DNA of 64,000 nucleotides from Gemmatimonadaceae bacterium. Its GTDB lineage: Bacteria; Gemmatimonadota; Gemmatimonadetes; Gemmatimonadales; Gemmatimonadaceae. The notes under the pieces are model-generated. The model saw only the letters and a list, made by a program, of their open reading frames with translations, did not search any database and was not told where the DNA came from. Numbering within the stretch: position 1 is the stretch's first letter; every line of letters starts with the position of its first letter. Positions 27,453 through 37,504 of the stretch are shown here, in pieces. The stretch covers positions 1 through 64,000 of the forward strand of contig JABAQJ010000011.1 of NCBI GenBank assembly GCA_019186945.1, read 5' to 3'. A program made the translations under genes and the position numbers.

Positions 27453-29362
27453 CGGGCCCGCGGCCCTGGTGCCGCGTCGCGCAACGTGCGATCGCTCGGG
27501 AGCGACGAGTCTGCCGGGCATGCGTCTCCCGGCACCACATCCAGTGGCACCTCGACGTCGACCGCTTCGCGGAGAAATACCTCAAAGCGCGAACCTTCGC
27601 CCTGTTTGCTCTGGACGGAAATCGTGCCACCGACCTGCGTCACGATGGAATACGCCGTAGGAAGACCAAGGCCAGTGCCGCGGTCGCCACCCTTCGTCGT
27701 AAAAAACGGATCGAAGATCATCGCCAGCGTGGCTTCGTCCATCCCGGTGCCGGCATCGATGACCGAAAACTTCAGGTACTGTCCGGCGGCGAGGCCCTTG
27801 TCGCCTGGCCGGCTTCCGATGGACACGCGTTCGGCCGCCAGACGCACGGTGCCTGCGCCCGTCGTGGCATCGATCGCGTTCGTGAGGAGGTTCGTGAGCA
27901 CCTGGTCGAGCATTACGGGATCCATGAATACTGCCGAATCGACATCAGGTGCAACAATCTCGACCTGTACGCGACCGCGCGCGAGGCCGCGTGTGAATTG
28001 CGACGCGCGCGCCAAGGCCTCCTGTGCGGTGATCCTGCGCGGAGCGTTGGCTGCGGGTTTGGCGAACGACAGGAGCCGCCGGGCCAGTTCCCCCCCGGAT
28101 CGGGCCGACTCTCGGATGGCCTCCGTGGATTCATGGGCCGGGTGACCGGGATCGAATTCATCCTTGAGCAGCTCGGCGTGACCGGAGATCGCGGACAGGT
28201 AGTTGTTGAAATCGTGAGCGATACCCCCAGCCAGCCGACCGATCGCTTCAATCCGTTGAGCTCGTGCCAGCGCCATCTGGCTTTCGGCGAGCGCCTTCGT
28301 GCGCTCGCGGACACGGTCCTCCAGCGTCCTGCTCAAGAGGCGCACGTCGCGAATGGCCAGGATCTGCCTCGCCAGCAGCAGCGCGACGACGTCGACGCAC
28401 ACGACGCGGCTGAGCGTGTCCAGCGGTACGCCGGTCATGGTCATGGCAGCTGCAATGACCAGGGCAACGATCGCCGGCAGATTCGTCAGTGTGTCGCCAC
28501 GGGCGTTTCCGGCATCGTCCGCCGCGATCGGTGGGGGAAGCGGATATTGCGACATCGGTGCGATTGCGAATGCGAACAACGGCAGCTGCGAAACTGCGTC
28601 GAGCGGATGCCCAGGGTAAAAGACACCGCGCATCGAAGCTGACGCGTACCCGAGCGCACCCGCGAGGAACAGCAGGTACCCAATACCGAACCATGTCAGC
28701 GGTCCTCTCAGACGGTCGGAGGACCGCGCGGAAAGGAACGCAACGATGCCGAGTCCGGCGCAGGTGAGAGCGAACGGGATCGCAGATCGCACCACGCGGC
28801 CGAACGATACTTCCGGGATCGCGGCCAGCTCCGCTCCCTGTATCCACCAGGCGATCAGGAAGAACGATGCCGCGAGCAGCGTCGCGTCGAGCGCTGCCCG
28901 AACGGTAGCGCTCGCGCTGCCCGCCCTTCCAGTCCAGGCGAGGAGTCCCCCGAGCAGGAGGCACCAGGTGGCATTGTCCATGAACGCGATCACGATGGGG
29001 GACAATGGCAACCTGCCATAGACAATCCACAGCACTGCGTCGACAGTGGAAACGCTCGCTATCATCCAACCCGCCGCCGACACGAGCCACCAGCCCGTGG
29101 CTGCCCCAGGCTCTCGACGGGCCCGGCGACCGGAGAGGATCGCGCACAACACTCCGAGCGAAACCCATCCCACGCAGTCCGCAACGAAGCGGAACGGGCT
29201 TCGTTGCGGGAGCAGTAGCAACGCGACGAACTGGGCGGTCCAAATGCCGGCGACGACACCGATCCACGGACGCGCGTCAGTATCGGCGCTCAGGCGCGCG
29301 GTCGTCGCCTCGGGCGTTCTTGGTCCCAACCCGCCCCTGACGCCCGAGGCGGGGTTAACCAT
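27449..29362 (-). CDS. Membrane sensor histidine kinase, orphan
   Basis: The N-terminal 300 residues contain about nine to ten hydrophobic helices and no obvious extracytoplasmic ligand domain. A short coiled region (EDRVRERTKALAESQMALARAQ) leads into a HisKA domain with the phosphorylatable His near residue 382 in GGIAHDFNNYLSAI. A HATPase domain follows with DAGTGMDEATL, FDPFFTTK and GTGLGL. From the ATG at 29362 it is 637 aa. That ATG overlaps the stop of the M24 peptidase (ATGA), so the two are translationally coupled. No response regulator is encoded nearby, so its partner lies elsewhere. The AHDFNN pattern is typical of NtrB-like kinases. Confidence 0.9.
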   Translation of the reverse strand: MVNPASGVRGGLGPRTPEATTARLSADTDARPWIGVVAGIWTAQFVALLLLPQRSPFRFVADCVGWVSLGVLCAILSGRRARREPGAATGWWLVSAAGWMIASVSTVDAVLWIVYGRLPLSPIVIAFMDNATWCLLLGGLLAWTGRAGSASATVRAALDATLLAASFFLIAWWIQGAELAAIPEVSFGRVVRSAIPFALTCAGLGIVAFLSARSSDRLRGPLTWFGIGYLLFLAGALGYASASMRGVFYPGHPLDAVSQLPLFAFAIAPMSQYPLPPPIAADDAGNARGDTLTNLPAIVALVIAAAMTMTGVPLDTLSRVVCVDVVALLLARQILAIRDVRLLSRTLEDRVRERTKALAESQMALARAQRIEAIGRLAGGIAHDFNNYLSAISGHAELLKDEFDPGHPAHESTEAIRESARSGGELARRLLSFAKPAANAPRRITAQEALARASQFTRGLARGRVQVEIVAPDVDSAVFMDPVMLDQVLTNLLTNAIDATTGAGTVRLAAERVSIGSRPGDKGLAAGQYLKFSVIDAGTGMDEATLAMIFDPFFTTKGGDRGTGLGLPTAYSIVTQVGGTISVQSKQGEGSRFEVFLREAVDVEVPLDVVPGDACPADSSLPSDRTLRDAAPGPRAR

Positions 29363-30660
29363 CAGGCAGGAACGTTTCCGAACGGATCTTCCAGGCTCGG
29401 GCTCTGTGGCGTGAACATCTCGGCACCGGATTCCGTCACGACCCAATCGTCCTCGAGACGCACTCCGAACTCCCCTTTGATGTATATCCCGGGTTCATCG
29501 CTGAATGTCATTCCCGGCTGCAACGGCAGCGGATTGTCCTTGACCAGATACGGCCACTCGTGTCCGTCCATACCTAGTCCGTGTCCGACCCGGTGGGAGA
29601 AGTACGTGTAACCCGGACCGAACCCGGCATCGACGATGACCTTGCGCGCCGCGGCATCGATGTCGCCGCAGGGAACGCCCGGTCGTGCCGCGGCCAGAGC
29701 CGCCGTCTGCGCGGCATATTCGACGTCGAAGACCTTCTTCATGCGATCCGTCGGCTTGCCCAGGACAAATGTCCGCGACAGGTCGGAACTGTACCCTTCG
29801 ACCCTGCACCCGCCGTCAATCAGCAGGATCGACCCTTCCTCGATCGTCTGCGGCGTGATCGAGCCGTGCGGGTTGGCAGACCAGACACCGACCTGAACGC
29901 CTGCCCCGCCGGAGAATCCCAGACGATCGTGGGCCAGCGACACGAGCTGCGCAAAGTCGTTCTGCGTCATCCCGGCATTCATGGCCTTGTACGCTGCCTG
30001 GTACGCTTTCAGCGTGACGAGCGACGCCAGCTTCATCAGCTCGAGTTCATGGGCATCCTTCAACATGCGGCAGCCGGCAGTCACCGGTGTCCCGCTCGTC
30101 AGGCGCATCGCCGGCAGTGCCTGTCCGGCCATGTCGCTGAAGACCCATTTTACCGTCTCCTCGATACCCAGCCGACCGGTGACTATGCCACGCGACTTGA
30201 GTCCCTGCGCCACACGGACGTGCGGGTTCTCGTGCTCCTCCCAGGTCAACACGTCCGTTCCCTCGCCTAACGGCCCGAGCTTCACCTGTTCGATCGTCCG
30301 CTCTTCCTCGAACTTGGGCGTGACGATGAACGGGGCGCCCCTGGCCGGGATGATGACGCCCGTGAAGCGCTCACTATTGCCCCAATTCATTCCGGTGAAG
30401 TAGACCAGCGACGTACCGCCAGCCAGAATCAGGGCATCGATCTGGTTGTCCACCATCAGGCGACGCGCTTTCTCGATCCGGGCCTTGCGTTCATCGACGC
30501 TGATCGGCGTGGCGCGACTCTTCATCGAAGTGAGTGCCGCGATCGATGGTGGGAGGCTCCCGGCCTGCCCAACACCGCCCCCCTCGCCCGTTCCCGGAGC
30601 GCAGGCAGCACCGAGAAGAGCCAGCGAGCTCGAACCAACGAACGATCTACGCGAAACCAT
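29362..30660 (-). CDS. Exported M24 family metallopeptidase (Xaa-Pro aminopeptidase-like)
   Basis: The N-terminus RRSFVGSSSLALLGAAC combines a twin-arginine-like motif with a lipobox, so it is probably a Tat-exported lipoprotein. A creatinase-like N-terminal domain (about 50-185) precedes the pita-bread catalytic domain. The five metal ligands appear in LIDGGCRVEGYSSD (Asp, Asp), GHGLGMDGHEW (His), SDEPGIY (Glu) and RLEDDWVV (Glu). The expected reaction is removal of an N-terminal residue preceding proline. It is 432 aa, a normal length, and is the first gene of an overlapping pair with a histidine kinase. Confidence 0.92.
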   Translation of the reverse strand: MVSRRSFVGSSSLALLGAACAPGTGEGGGVGQAGSLPPSIAALTSMKSRATPISVDERKARIEKARRLMVDNQIDALILAGGTSLVYFTGMNWGNSERFTGVIIPARGAPFIVTPKFEEERTIEQVKLGPLGEGTDVLTWEEHENPHVRVAQGLKSRGIVTGRLGIEETVKWVFSDMAGQALPAMRLTSGTPVTAGCRMLKDAHELELMKLASLVTLKAYQAAYKAMNAGMTQNDFAQLVSLAHDRLGFSGGAGVQVGVWSANPHGSITPQTIEEGSILLIDGGCRVEGYSSDLSRTFVLGKPTDRMKKVFDVEYAAQTAALAAARPGVPCGDIDAAARKVIVDAGFGPGYTYFSHRVGHGLGMDGHEWPYLVKDNPLPLQPGMTFSDEPGIYIKGEFGVRLEDDWVVTESGAEMFTPQSPSLEDPFGNVPA

Positions 30661-30869
30661 GGGTAGCGCCTCGAGGCTTAAGGATGACCGACAGAACTTA
30701 CTCCCGGGACTTCATCCGTCGAGACGCACCGGGCGTGCCCGACGTTGACTCGACCGGCACTACCCGGTAGTTCACACTTCAAGAGAGCGAGAGAGGCAGG
30801 CGGGCGTTAGAATAGGCAGCGCGCAAGCCCGCCTGCGGGCCAGGCGCTCGACCTCCACCAACCCAGCCC

Positions 30870-31751
30870 ATGCAATTCACCTCGTTGGCGTCCGCGTGCA
30901 TCGCCGGCATCCTGCTGGCCGGACCGCTCTTCGCCCAGCAGAAGCTAAAGGTTTACATCTCCGTCGATCTGGAGGGGATCGCCGGCGTCGTCTCCAACGA
31001 CCAGACGCAGCCTAACGGGAGGGACTACGGCTGGGCGCGAACGATGATGTTGGCGGAGACTAACGCCGCAATCGCCGGTGCGTACGACGCGGGCGCAACC
31101 GAGGTGCTGGTGAACGACTCTCACGGATCGCAGACGAATCTCCGTCCCGACGAATTGGACCGGCGTGCCGCGTTGATCACCGGGCAGCCAAAGCCAATGG
31201 GAATGACTCAGGGGCTCGACTCCACGTTCGACGCCGCGATCTACATCGGCTATCACGCGAACGGTTCGGTCGCGAACGCCGTCCACGGCCATACGTTCAG
31301 CGGCGCACTCAAGCACGTACGGCTGAACGGACAGGAGGTGGGCGAGTACGGTCTCAATGGCGCCGTCGCCGGATGGTTCGGTGTGCCCGTGGCGTTCGTG
31401 TCCGGCGACTTGGCTTTCGTCGAGGAAGCACGAACCTTCTTCCCTGGCGTGGATGCGCTCGCTGTGAAAGAAGGAATCGGCTTCTACGCGGCCAGGACGT
31501 TGAACCCGCTGGATGCGCGCGAGCAGATCCGTGCCGGGGTGCGGGCGGCCCTGGTCAAGCGCATTGCCCGGCCGCCCGTCCGGCTGACATACCCGGCCAC
31601 GCTCGAGATCGAAGTCGGCGAACTGTCGTGGGCCGACAGGATCGCCATCGTGCCGGGGGTGAAACGATCCGGACGAATCGTCAGCTACACTGCGTCCGAT
31701 ATGCCGACGCTTTATCGCATGGCGCGGGTGATGATGATGCTGGCCCAGTAG
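30870..31751 (+). CDS. Exported M55 family D-aminopeptidase (DppA-like)
   Basis: After a signal peptide (residues 1-22, ending LFAQ) comes a DppA-type domain. The di-zinc ligands are visible in SVDLEGIAG (Asp, Glu), NDSHG (His), GYHA (His) and EYGLN (Glu). In Bacillus DppA forms a decameric D-amino-acid peptidase, so this enzyme may handle D-Ala-containing peptides from cell walls. It has 293 aa. It is divergent from the M24 peptidase gene, with about 200 bases between. Nothing in the promoter region is convincing. Confidence 0.9.
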   Translation: MQFTSLASACIAGILLAGPLFAQQKLKVYISVDLEGIAGVVSNDQTQPNGRDYGWARTMMLAETNAAIAGAYDAGATEVLVNDSHGSQTNLRPDELDRRAALITGQPKPMGMTQGLDSTFDAAIYIGYHANGSVANAVHGHTFSGALKHVRLNGQEVGEYGLNGAVAGWFGVPVAFVSGDLAFVEEARTFFPGVDALAVKEGIGFYAARTLNPLDAREQIRAGVRAALVKRIARPPVRLTYPATLEIEVGELSWADRIAIVPGVKRSGRIVSYTASDMPTLYRMARVMMMLAQ

Positions 31752-31872
31752 CAGCCGCAACCGGCGAGGCTCTGGCGGTCGCGAGTACCAGCACCGACTT
31801 TTCCACGGTTGTCGCGTACGGCGGTGCGTGGACACCGACACGACTGCAACGAACGGCAACGCACGACTAGAC

Positions 31873-32388
31873 ATGGTTCAGAAGAAGATCTGCTTGGTAG
31901 GCGTCTTCGGCACCGGCAAGACCAGCCTGGTGCAGCGTTTCGTACAGTCCATTTTCGCCGTGAAGTACCACAGCACGATCGGTGTGAAGGTCGACCGCAA
32001 AGAGGTGCTGGTGGATCGTGTAGGGGTGAACCTCCTGCTTTGGGATCTGGCCGGGCGGGACGCGGACCAGGACATTTCGCCGAGCTATCTGCGGGGATCG
32101 CATGGCGTCTTCTACGTCGCCGACGGCACGCGCCCGGAGACAGTCCATGAACTCGACGACCTTCGCCGCCTGGTGACCGATGCGATCGGCGCCGTTCCGT
32201 CCATCGCCGCCATCAACAAGGCGGATCTCGCCGCCGACTGGAAGTTCACGCCAGCCGATGAGCAGGCGCTGCTCGCCCGGGATTTCCAGGTGATACATAC
32301 CAGCGCCGGGACTGGCACCGGTGTCGACGATGCGTTCAATCGGCTCGCTCGATTCGTCCTGGCCGCTCGGCCGCCGCATGCGACTTGA
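31873..32388 (+). CDS. Ras-like small GTPase
   Basis: This 171-aa protein is essentially a bare G domain. The P-loop is GVFGTGKTS, a switch I Thr lies in KYHSTIGVK, G3 is WDLAGRD (the usual Gln after Gly is Arg), G4 is NKAD and G5 is TSAGTG. There is no membrane anchor or Cys tail. The ATG at 31873 puts the P-loop about 10 residues in, as in Rab and Rup-type proteins; an upstream GTG at 31828 would add 15 residues. The Arg at the catalytic Gln position suggests slow intrinsic hydrolysis. It overlaps the PP2C gene by 11 bases, so the two are translated together. Confidence 0.88.
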   Translation: MVQKKICLVGVFGTGKTSLVQRFVQSIFAVKYHSTIGVKVDRKEVLVDRVGVNLLLWDLAGRDADQDISPSYLRGSHGVFYVADGTRPETVHELDDLRRLVTDAIGAVPSIAAINKADLAADWKFTPADEQALLARDFQVIHTSAGTGTGVDDAFNRLARFVLAARPPHAT

Positions 32389-33187
32389 CGCGCACGGCCG
32401 CACGGACCGGGGTAAGGCCCGCGACGTCAACGAGGACAACTTCGCCATCGCCACCGTTCGGCGAACCGTGACGATGGAGCTGACGAGTCTGGCGGCGTCG
32501 GCCAACCGGGACATGGGGCTGTCTGAGGCGCACGTGCTCATTGTCGCCGATGGTGTAGGGGGGCTGGCCGGCGGTGAACTGGCCAGCGCCATGACCGTGG
32601 AGACGATAATCGGACAGCTCGGACAGCTACCCATCGCCGCTAACGGCGCGGACCCCGACGCGGAAAACGACTTCATCGGGGCTATCGAGCGACTGGCCCA
32701 CCGGGCTCACGCCCTGATTCAGGAGACCTACGGCGCGCCCGGTCGTGCTCCGGCGACCACGCTAACCATGGTCGTACTGTCATGGCCACGCGCGTATTAC
32801 GTGCATGTAGGCGATTCGCGCGCCTATTACCTGCACCGTGGACGCCTTCGTCAGCTCACGCGAGATCAGACGACCGGCGACTACGCGGTCGATCTCGGCA
32901 TCATGACGGAGGAGAAAGCGCGCAAAGCCGGCCTGTTCAACCGCCTGTCCAGCGCCATCGGTGCGGAGTTGACATCGAGCGCCGGCTTGATCGACCTGGA
33001 TGATGCCGACGTCCTGCTGCTTTGCACCGACGGGCTGACCAAACACGTGACTGACGACCAGATCGCCGATGTCTTGCGACTGCCGGCGCCATCGCCAGAG
33101 AAGACGGCACGCCTGCTGCAGCGTGCGCTCGATGCCGGTGGTTCGGACAACGTGACGGCAATCGTCGCGCAAGTCGCCGAGGCATGA
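32378..33187 (+). CDS. PP2C-family Ser/Thr protein phosphatase
   Basis: This 269-aa PPM-type phosphatase has the metal-binding motifs in order: RTDRGKARDVNEDN, VADGVGG, VHVGDSRAYYL, LLCTDGLT and GGSDNVTAI. The catalytic aspartates and the N-terminal Arg that binds phosphate are all present, so it should be active. I chose the ATG at 32378 inside the GTPase gene because the upstream residues are not PP2C-like. The coupling to a GTPase suggests the two act on one process. The Ser/Thr kinase in this window (7089-8792) is distant, so its being the antagonist is only a possibility. Confidence 0.93.
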   Translation: MRLDAHGRTDRGKARDVNEDNFAIATVRRTVTMELTSLAASANRDMGLSEAHVLIVADGVGGLAGGELASAMTVETIIGQLGQLPIAANGADPDAENDFIGAIERLAHRAHALIQETYGAPGRAPATTLTMVVLSWPRAYYVHVGDSRAYYLHRGRLRQLTRDQTTGDYAVDLGIMTEEKARKAGLFNRLSSAIGAELTSSAGLIDLDDADVLLLCTDGLTKHVTDDQIADVLRLPAPSPEKTARLLQRALDAGGSDNVTAIVAQVAEA

Positions 33188-33219
33188 CCGGCACCCCGCT
33201 TCCCCCAAGTCGGGTCAGC

Positions 33220-34263
33220 TCACTGGCAAAACGCGCACATCCGGCCGTGGACGGCGGCACCCGTCAGCTCAACATGTGGGGTCAGGTAGTCCGGTTTCAC
33301 CGGTTCCTCCCGCAGGAGGTCCGTGCTCAGGTATTTCTTGTTCGAGTCGGGAAAAACCGTCGCGACAACCTGATCCCCGCCTAGCGAGTTCTGGACCATC
33401 AGCGCTCCAAGGAGGTTCGCGCCAGACGAAATACCGACCGCCAGTCCGAGTGTCGAAGTCAACTGCTGTGCCATGAGAATGGCATCGCCATCCGCGACCG
33501 ACACGATTTCATTCAGGCTGTCCAGCTTCAACAGATCGGGAATGAACTCGTCCGAAATCCCCTGAATGCGGTGGCGCCCCACCTTTTTTCCGGTGGTCAG
33601 CGTTGGCGACTCGAGAGGCTCGAGAGGATGCACGCGGATACGCGGGTCGTTGGCGCGCCATGCCTGGGCCACGCCCATCACGGTGCCGCCGGTCCCAACA
33701 CCAGCGACGAAAGCCGCTGGCCGATGGCCCGCTGCCTCGAGCTGCGACCAGAGTTCCGGCCCGGTGTGCAACGCATGCGCCTCGGCATTTGCGACGTTCG
33801 AGAACTGTCGCGGCAGGAAGACCGATCGATCCTCGGCGGCAAGGGCTTCGGCGGCCGCTATGCTTCCGAGAAAGCCTCCGGCCTCTCGCGAGATCATCCG
33901 GATCTCGGCTCCGAAGCTGCGAATCAGGTCGATGCGTTCGCGACTCATCCAGTCCGGCATGAAGATCGTCACCTGGTGACCCAGCGCCCGGCCGATCGCC
34001 GAGAACGAGATTCCGGTGTTTCCGCTCGTCGCCTCCGCGATCCGATCGCCGGGAGAGATCGTCCCCTCGGCGTACGCCCGTTCCAGGACGTGCAACGCCA
34101 TGCGGTCCTTGATGCTCCCCGTCATGTTGAAGCTCTCGGCCTTTGCGAACAGCACCCTGGGCTCACCACGATAGCGTAGCCGGATTTCCAGGAGCGGTGT
34201 GTTTCCGACGAGTTTCTCGAGCCCGGCAAAGCGCGTCTGCCAGGAACTGGACTGAACCGACAT
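33220..34263 (-). CDS. Cysteine synthase-family PLP enzyme with C-terminal CxxC tail
   Basis: This fold-type II PLP enzyme belongs to the cysteine synthase / cystathionine beta-synthase family. The PLP lysine lies in [11 protein letters not shown], the substrate loop is TSGNTGIS and the phosphate loop is [10 protein letters not shown]. It should make cysteine or a relative from an activated serine plus a sulfur donor. From the ATG at 34263 it is 347 aa, longer than typical CysK. The additional C-terminus ends in HGRMCAFCQ. This CxxC tail is unusual and could be redox- or metal-responsive. No sulfur-assimilation genes are adjacent. It converges on the PP2C gene. Confidence 0.88.
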   Translation of the reverse strand: MSVQSSSWQTRFAGLEKLVGNTPLLEIRLRYRGEPRVLFAKAESFNMTGSIKDRMALHVLERAYAEGTISPGDRIAEATSGNTGISFSAIGRALGHQVTIFMPDWMSRERIDLIRSFGAEIRMISREAGGFLGSIAAAEALAAEDRSVFLPRQFSNVANAEAHALHTGPELWSQLEAAGHRPAAFVAGVGTGGTVMGVAQAWRANDPRIRVHPLEPLESPTLTTGKKVGRHRIQGISDEFIPDLLKLDSLNEIVSVADGDAILMAQQLTSTLGLAVGISSGANLLGALMVQNSLGGDQVVATVFPDSNKKYLSTDLLREEPVKPDYLTPHVELTGAAVHGRMCAFCQ

Positions 34264-34402
34264 GCAGCCTCCGCGACGCGTGTCGCACGAAGTCACCTGA
34301 AAGCATTCGTATCGGGCGGATGTCGCCAGCATCATGAGCCAGACGCCTCGCCGACCGACCTCCTTCCGGCGGCGCCCCCAGAATGGGAGCGCCGCTACCC
34401 AG

Positions 34403-36043
34403 CTAACGCGGGCCCGAGGACTGCTCGCTCGTCCACGTGGCGACCGGCAGCTTCTGGATGCCCCGCTCCTTCTTCTGCTTGTCGACCATCTTCGCTACGT
34501 CTTCGAGCAGCTTCTTCGCATCGTAGACGATCCCGTCCTTGATCGTGTACTTGACGCCACCGACACGTTCCGTCTTGCCGGTCTTGTCGTTCAACCGGAG
34601 GAAGCCGGTTCCGTACAGCGTCTTCAGGTTCGAAACCGGGTTCTCCGGCGCAATCACCAGATCCGCGAGCAAGCCCGGACGAACGACACCAAGTTCGATC
34701 GGCTTGTTCTGGCGCTTCACCAGCTCCTGTGCTGCCTGCAGCGTGGCGGATCGGATCACCTCGAGCGGATGGAAACCGGCTTCCTGGAAGTTCTCCAACT
34801 CCTCGATGTACGAGAAACCATACGTGTTGTAGATGAACCCCGCATCCGTCGAGGGGGTAACCCTGCCGCCCATGTTCTTGTAGTCGTCGATGAACTGCAT
34901 CCACACACGGTAGAAGTTCTTCCACGCGACTTCATCCCACGTCGTCCAGTTGTAGAAGTACGCGCCGTGATTGGAGCGGTTCGGCGTATAGAAGTCCCAC
35001 AGCGAAGGCAGCGTATACTTCTCGTGCCAGTCGGCGTTTCGACGGCGCATGAGATCGCGCCCCGACATGTACGTCGTCATCGTCGGGTCGAGCGTGGCAT
35101 CGTTGTCCTTCAACAGCTTGAGGAAAGCGTTCCACTTCTCGCTTCCCGGCGTAACCAGGTTCCACTGCCTGGCGACTTGGCCGAAGCGCCACTGCTCATC
35201 GCTGTAGTTCATCTCGGCCGGCCACGGTTGCACGTCGTTCCTGTCGTACATCGACTCGAAGATGCCGTAGAAATGCGTGATCGCGCCAAGTCCGAGTTTC
35301 ACGGCGTCCGCGCCATTCATGCTGGCGACACCGGTCTGCGCCAGGTGCGCCGTCGACCCCATGCCGAGCTTGCGCGTCTCGTCCAGGACCGCTTCCATGA
35401 TCGACGGCTCGTGCGCTCCCAACTTGAGGCCATCGACGCCCTGCTCGTGCGCCCACCGAACCCACTCGCGGGCCTTGTCCGGCGTCAGGAGCGGACCGCC
35501 AGTCCAACCCTTTCCCGATCCAATGCGCTGGTAGTTGTACATCCGCGGCGCGGTAATCTCGTTCGCGTTCGCACGTTTCGTCTCGCTAGCAGACCACTCG
35601 AAACCACCGAACGGGACACCCCGCACCGTGGTCACGCCATGGGCAAGCCAGAGTTTATAGCAGTACTCTGCCTCTGGAGCTTTCGGAACCCCGCAGGAGT
35701 GCACGTGGAGATCGATGAAGCCTGGCATCACGTACATGCCCGTTGCGTCGATCTCCCGCGCCGGACCCTTCGGACGACGGTTCTGGTCGATGGGGAGGTT
35801 CGGGTATCCAACGTCAACGACAGAAGTGATCCTGTTCTTCTCGATGACTATGTCGACCGGACCACGCGTCGGAGCGCCTGTACCGTCGATCAGGTTGGCG
35901 CCACGGATGATCAGCTTGTCGAATGGGCCTTCTCCTTCTGCCCGTTTCGGCGCAGGCGCGGCATCCTGCGCAAGAACGCCGGCAGCAGGAGCAATCGACA
36001 ACGTCGCGACGGCAAGCGTCAGGCGGCGAGTGAAGCGAGACAT
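34403..36043 (-). CDS. Exported amidohydrolase-superfamily metal-dependent hydrolase
   Basis: The ATG at 36043 begins a signal peptide (residues 1-25, ending VLAQ), and GAGGTG upstream is a good ribosome binding site. The family framework is clear. The N-terminal beta sandwich carries [13 protein letters not shown], the metal-binding HxH is in FIDLHVHS (near residue 110), later His and Asp ligands follow in the barrel (for example KLGAHE and TDAGF), and the C-terminus has LADLVI. At 546 aa it is longer than the usual 400-450. Exported members of this group are often peptidase- or prolidase-like, but the substrate cannot be told from sequence. Confidence 0.88.
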   Translation of the reverse strand: MSRFTRRLTLAVATLSIAPAAGVLAQDAAPAPKRAEGEGPFDKLIIRGANLIDGTGAPTRGPVDIVIEKNRITSVVDVGYPNLPIDQNRRPKGPAREIDATGMYVMPGFIDLHVHSCGVPKAPEAEYCYKLWLAHGVTTVRGVPFGGFEWSASETKRANANEITAPRMYNYQRIGSGKGWTGGPLLTPDKAREWVRWAHEQGVDGLKLGAHEPSIMEAVLDETRKLGMGSTAHLAQTGVASMNGADAVKLGLGAITHFYGIFESMYDRNDVQPWPAEMNYSDEQWRFGQVARQWNLVTPGSEKWNAFLKLLKDNDATLDPTMTTYMSGRDLMRRRNADWHEKYTLPSLWDFYTPNRSNHGAYFYNWTTWDEVAWKNFYRVWMQFIDDYKNMGGRVTPSTDAGFIYNTYGFSYIEELENFQEAGFHPLEVIRSATLQAAQELVKRQNKPIELGVVRPGLLADLVIAPENPVSNLKTLYGTGFLRLNDKTGKTERVGGVKYTIKDGIVYDAKKLLEDVAKMVDKQKKERGIQKLPVATWTSEQSSGPR

Positions 36044-36281
36044 GGGGGGCACCTCGGTCGCAATGTGAGAGAATCCCGCCTCCGACGTTCGTGCGCTCTC
36101 GGGAGTTGCAGAACCGTCGTCGGATCCGGGAATCGTAGCTCGCAGATGGTTCGGCCGCGAGAGGCCCACCGCGCGCCATGGACTGTCTCCACTCGGCCGT
36201 CAGCAACCAGCCGTCAGATTCTTCGCCAAGTCGGCGGCGCCTCGATTCCTGCGGGCGCTCGCCGGAATTTCCTGCCGATCG

Positions 36282-37358
36282 TTATCCATCGCGCGGCTTA
36301 TTGCCCGAACTCCGTAGCGAGACCACGCGATTCAGCAGATCAAACCAGAATGGTGCGCCGAGTGTGATGGCGAACGCCGTGAGAAGGAGGCCAAGCCATC
36401 CCCGGCGAACGATGGGCCATCGTTCGCGGAACACCGCGCCCGCGAACTTTCTCGCCGGGCCGTTTCGCAGCTGTTCGGTCGCTGCACTGAGCGGCGGATA
36501 CCCGATCGGCAGGCCAAGAACGCCGATGGAATCGAGCCTGATGGTGAGATCCGTTACGCGCGTGAGCGCCACGTCGCTGGCGGCGGAATCCGACATCGTC
36601 GGAGGATTGGTGGAATCCGTCACGACATCCGTCGCCATCGCCACCAGCGCTTGCCGGAGCGTGGCATTCGTGGACAGGGTGCGAATGATTGCGATGGTAT
36701 TGGCGTTCACCGACACGGCGACGACGATTGCCACCGCCATCCCCACGAGCTGCACTCGGCGTTTGTAGCTGGCGCGAAGCCGATCCATCGACTCGTCGAA
36801 CCATCCTTGCAGATTCCGCTCGAACCGGTGGATGTCTCCATGAGCACGATCCGCAAACAACCTGAGCACTTGTCCAACCTGGCCGAAGTCGGTCTCGAGC
36901 TGCTGTCCGTTCAGCGGAATCTGCGCGATGGCCGGAACCGCCGTTCCCGCGGCCAGATCGTGACGACGGATTACGTCGAGCAGAACGCTGACGAACGTGG
37001 CCGAGGGGATGTACGACGGGGTCAGACCCTTTCGCCGAAAGAAGTTGAAGACGCGAAGCGAGTAACGCTCCTTCATGCCGGCGATTAGCGGATGCGCATA
37101 CACCTGCTCCGCCAGCCGATATCCAGCCACCGAATACGTGCGATTCATCAGGGCGTTGCCGAAGCCTCGTGCCACCTCGGCGCGGTCCGGTCGCTTGGGT
37201 GACGTCGTTAGCAACTGGAAGATCGCGTCCTGCAGCATTTTCCCGCGCAGGTGCAGGAAGTGAGCGATAGCTTCATTCAGCGCGACGCAGATCAGGCTCA
37301 GAAGCAGATAGACGAAGAGGAGCCCGATGACGACGTCCAACGACTCGAGGCCAAACAT
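36282..37358 (-). CDS. Membrane protein of unknown function
   Basis: The ATG at 37358 gives a 358-aa protein that begins MFGLESLDVVIGLLFVYLLL, a hydrophobic helix seen at the start of widespread uncharacterised bacterial membrane proteins. A soluble, charged region of about 180 residues follows. A second helix lies near 215-240 and a last one near 320-345, separated by a Thr/Ser/Asp-rich loop that is probably extracytoplasmic. There are no catalytic motifs I recognise. It stands alone between the amidohydrolase and S9 peptidase genes on the same strand, each more than 100 bases away. Confidence 0.75.
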   Translation of the reverse strand: MFGLESLDVVIGLLFVYLLLSLICVALNEAIAHFLHLRGKMLQDAIFQLLTTSPKRPDRAEVARGFGNALMNRTYSVAGYRLAEQVYAHPLIAGMKERYSLRVFNFFRRKGLTPSYIPSATFVSVLLDVIRRHDLAAGTAVPAIAQIPLNGQQLETDFGQVGQVLRLFADRAHGDIHRFERNLQGWFDESMDRLRASYKRRVQLVGMAVAIVVAVSVNANTIAIIRTLSTNATLRQALVAMATDVVTDSTNPPTMSDSAASDVALTRVTDLTIRLDSIGVLGLPIGYPPLSAATEQLRNGPARKFAGAVFRERWPIVRRGWLGLLLTAFAITLGAPFWFDLLNRVVSLRSSGNKPRDG

Positions 37359-37504
37359 GGTGGTTGCCCCTGCGTGCGTGGTTGGGCCGGCGATGGTGCG
37401 TCGCCGGCACGCCGGGTCGTAGCACGCCGCGGGCATCCGATCCATGCCGGTTTGAGCGACACGATCTTAATTCCCGCCCAGTCCTCCGTCGAGACGGGAC
37501 GGTA

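Noticed and set aside
34334-36367. 677-codon frame opposite the amidohydrolase
   Set aside because: Fully antisense to an enzyme with clear family motifs; no signal, domain or ribosome binding site of its own.
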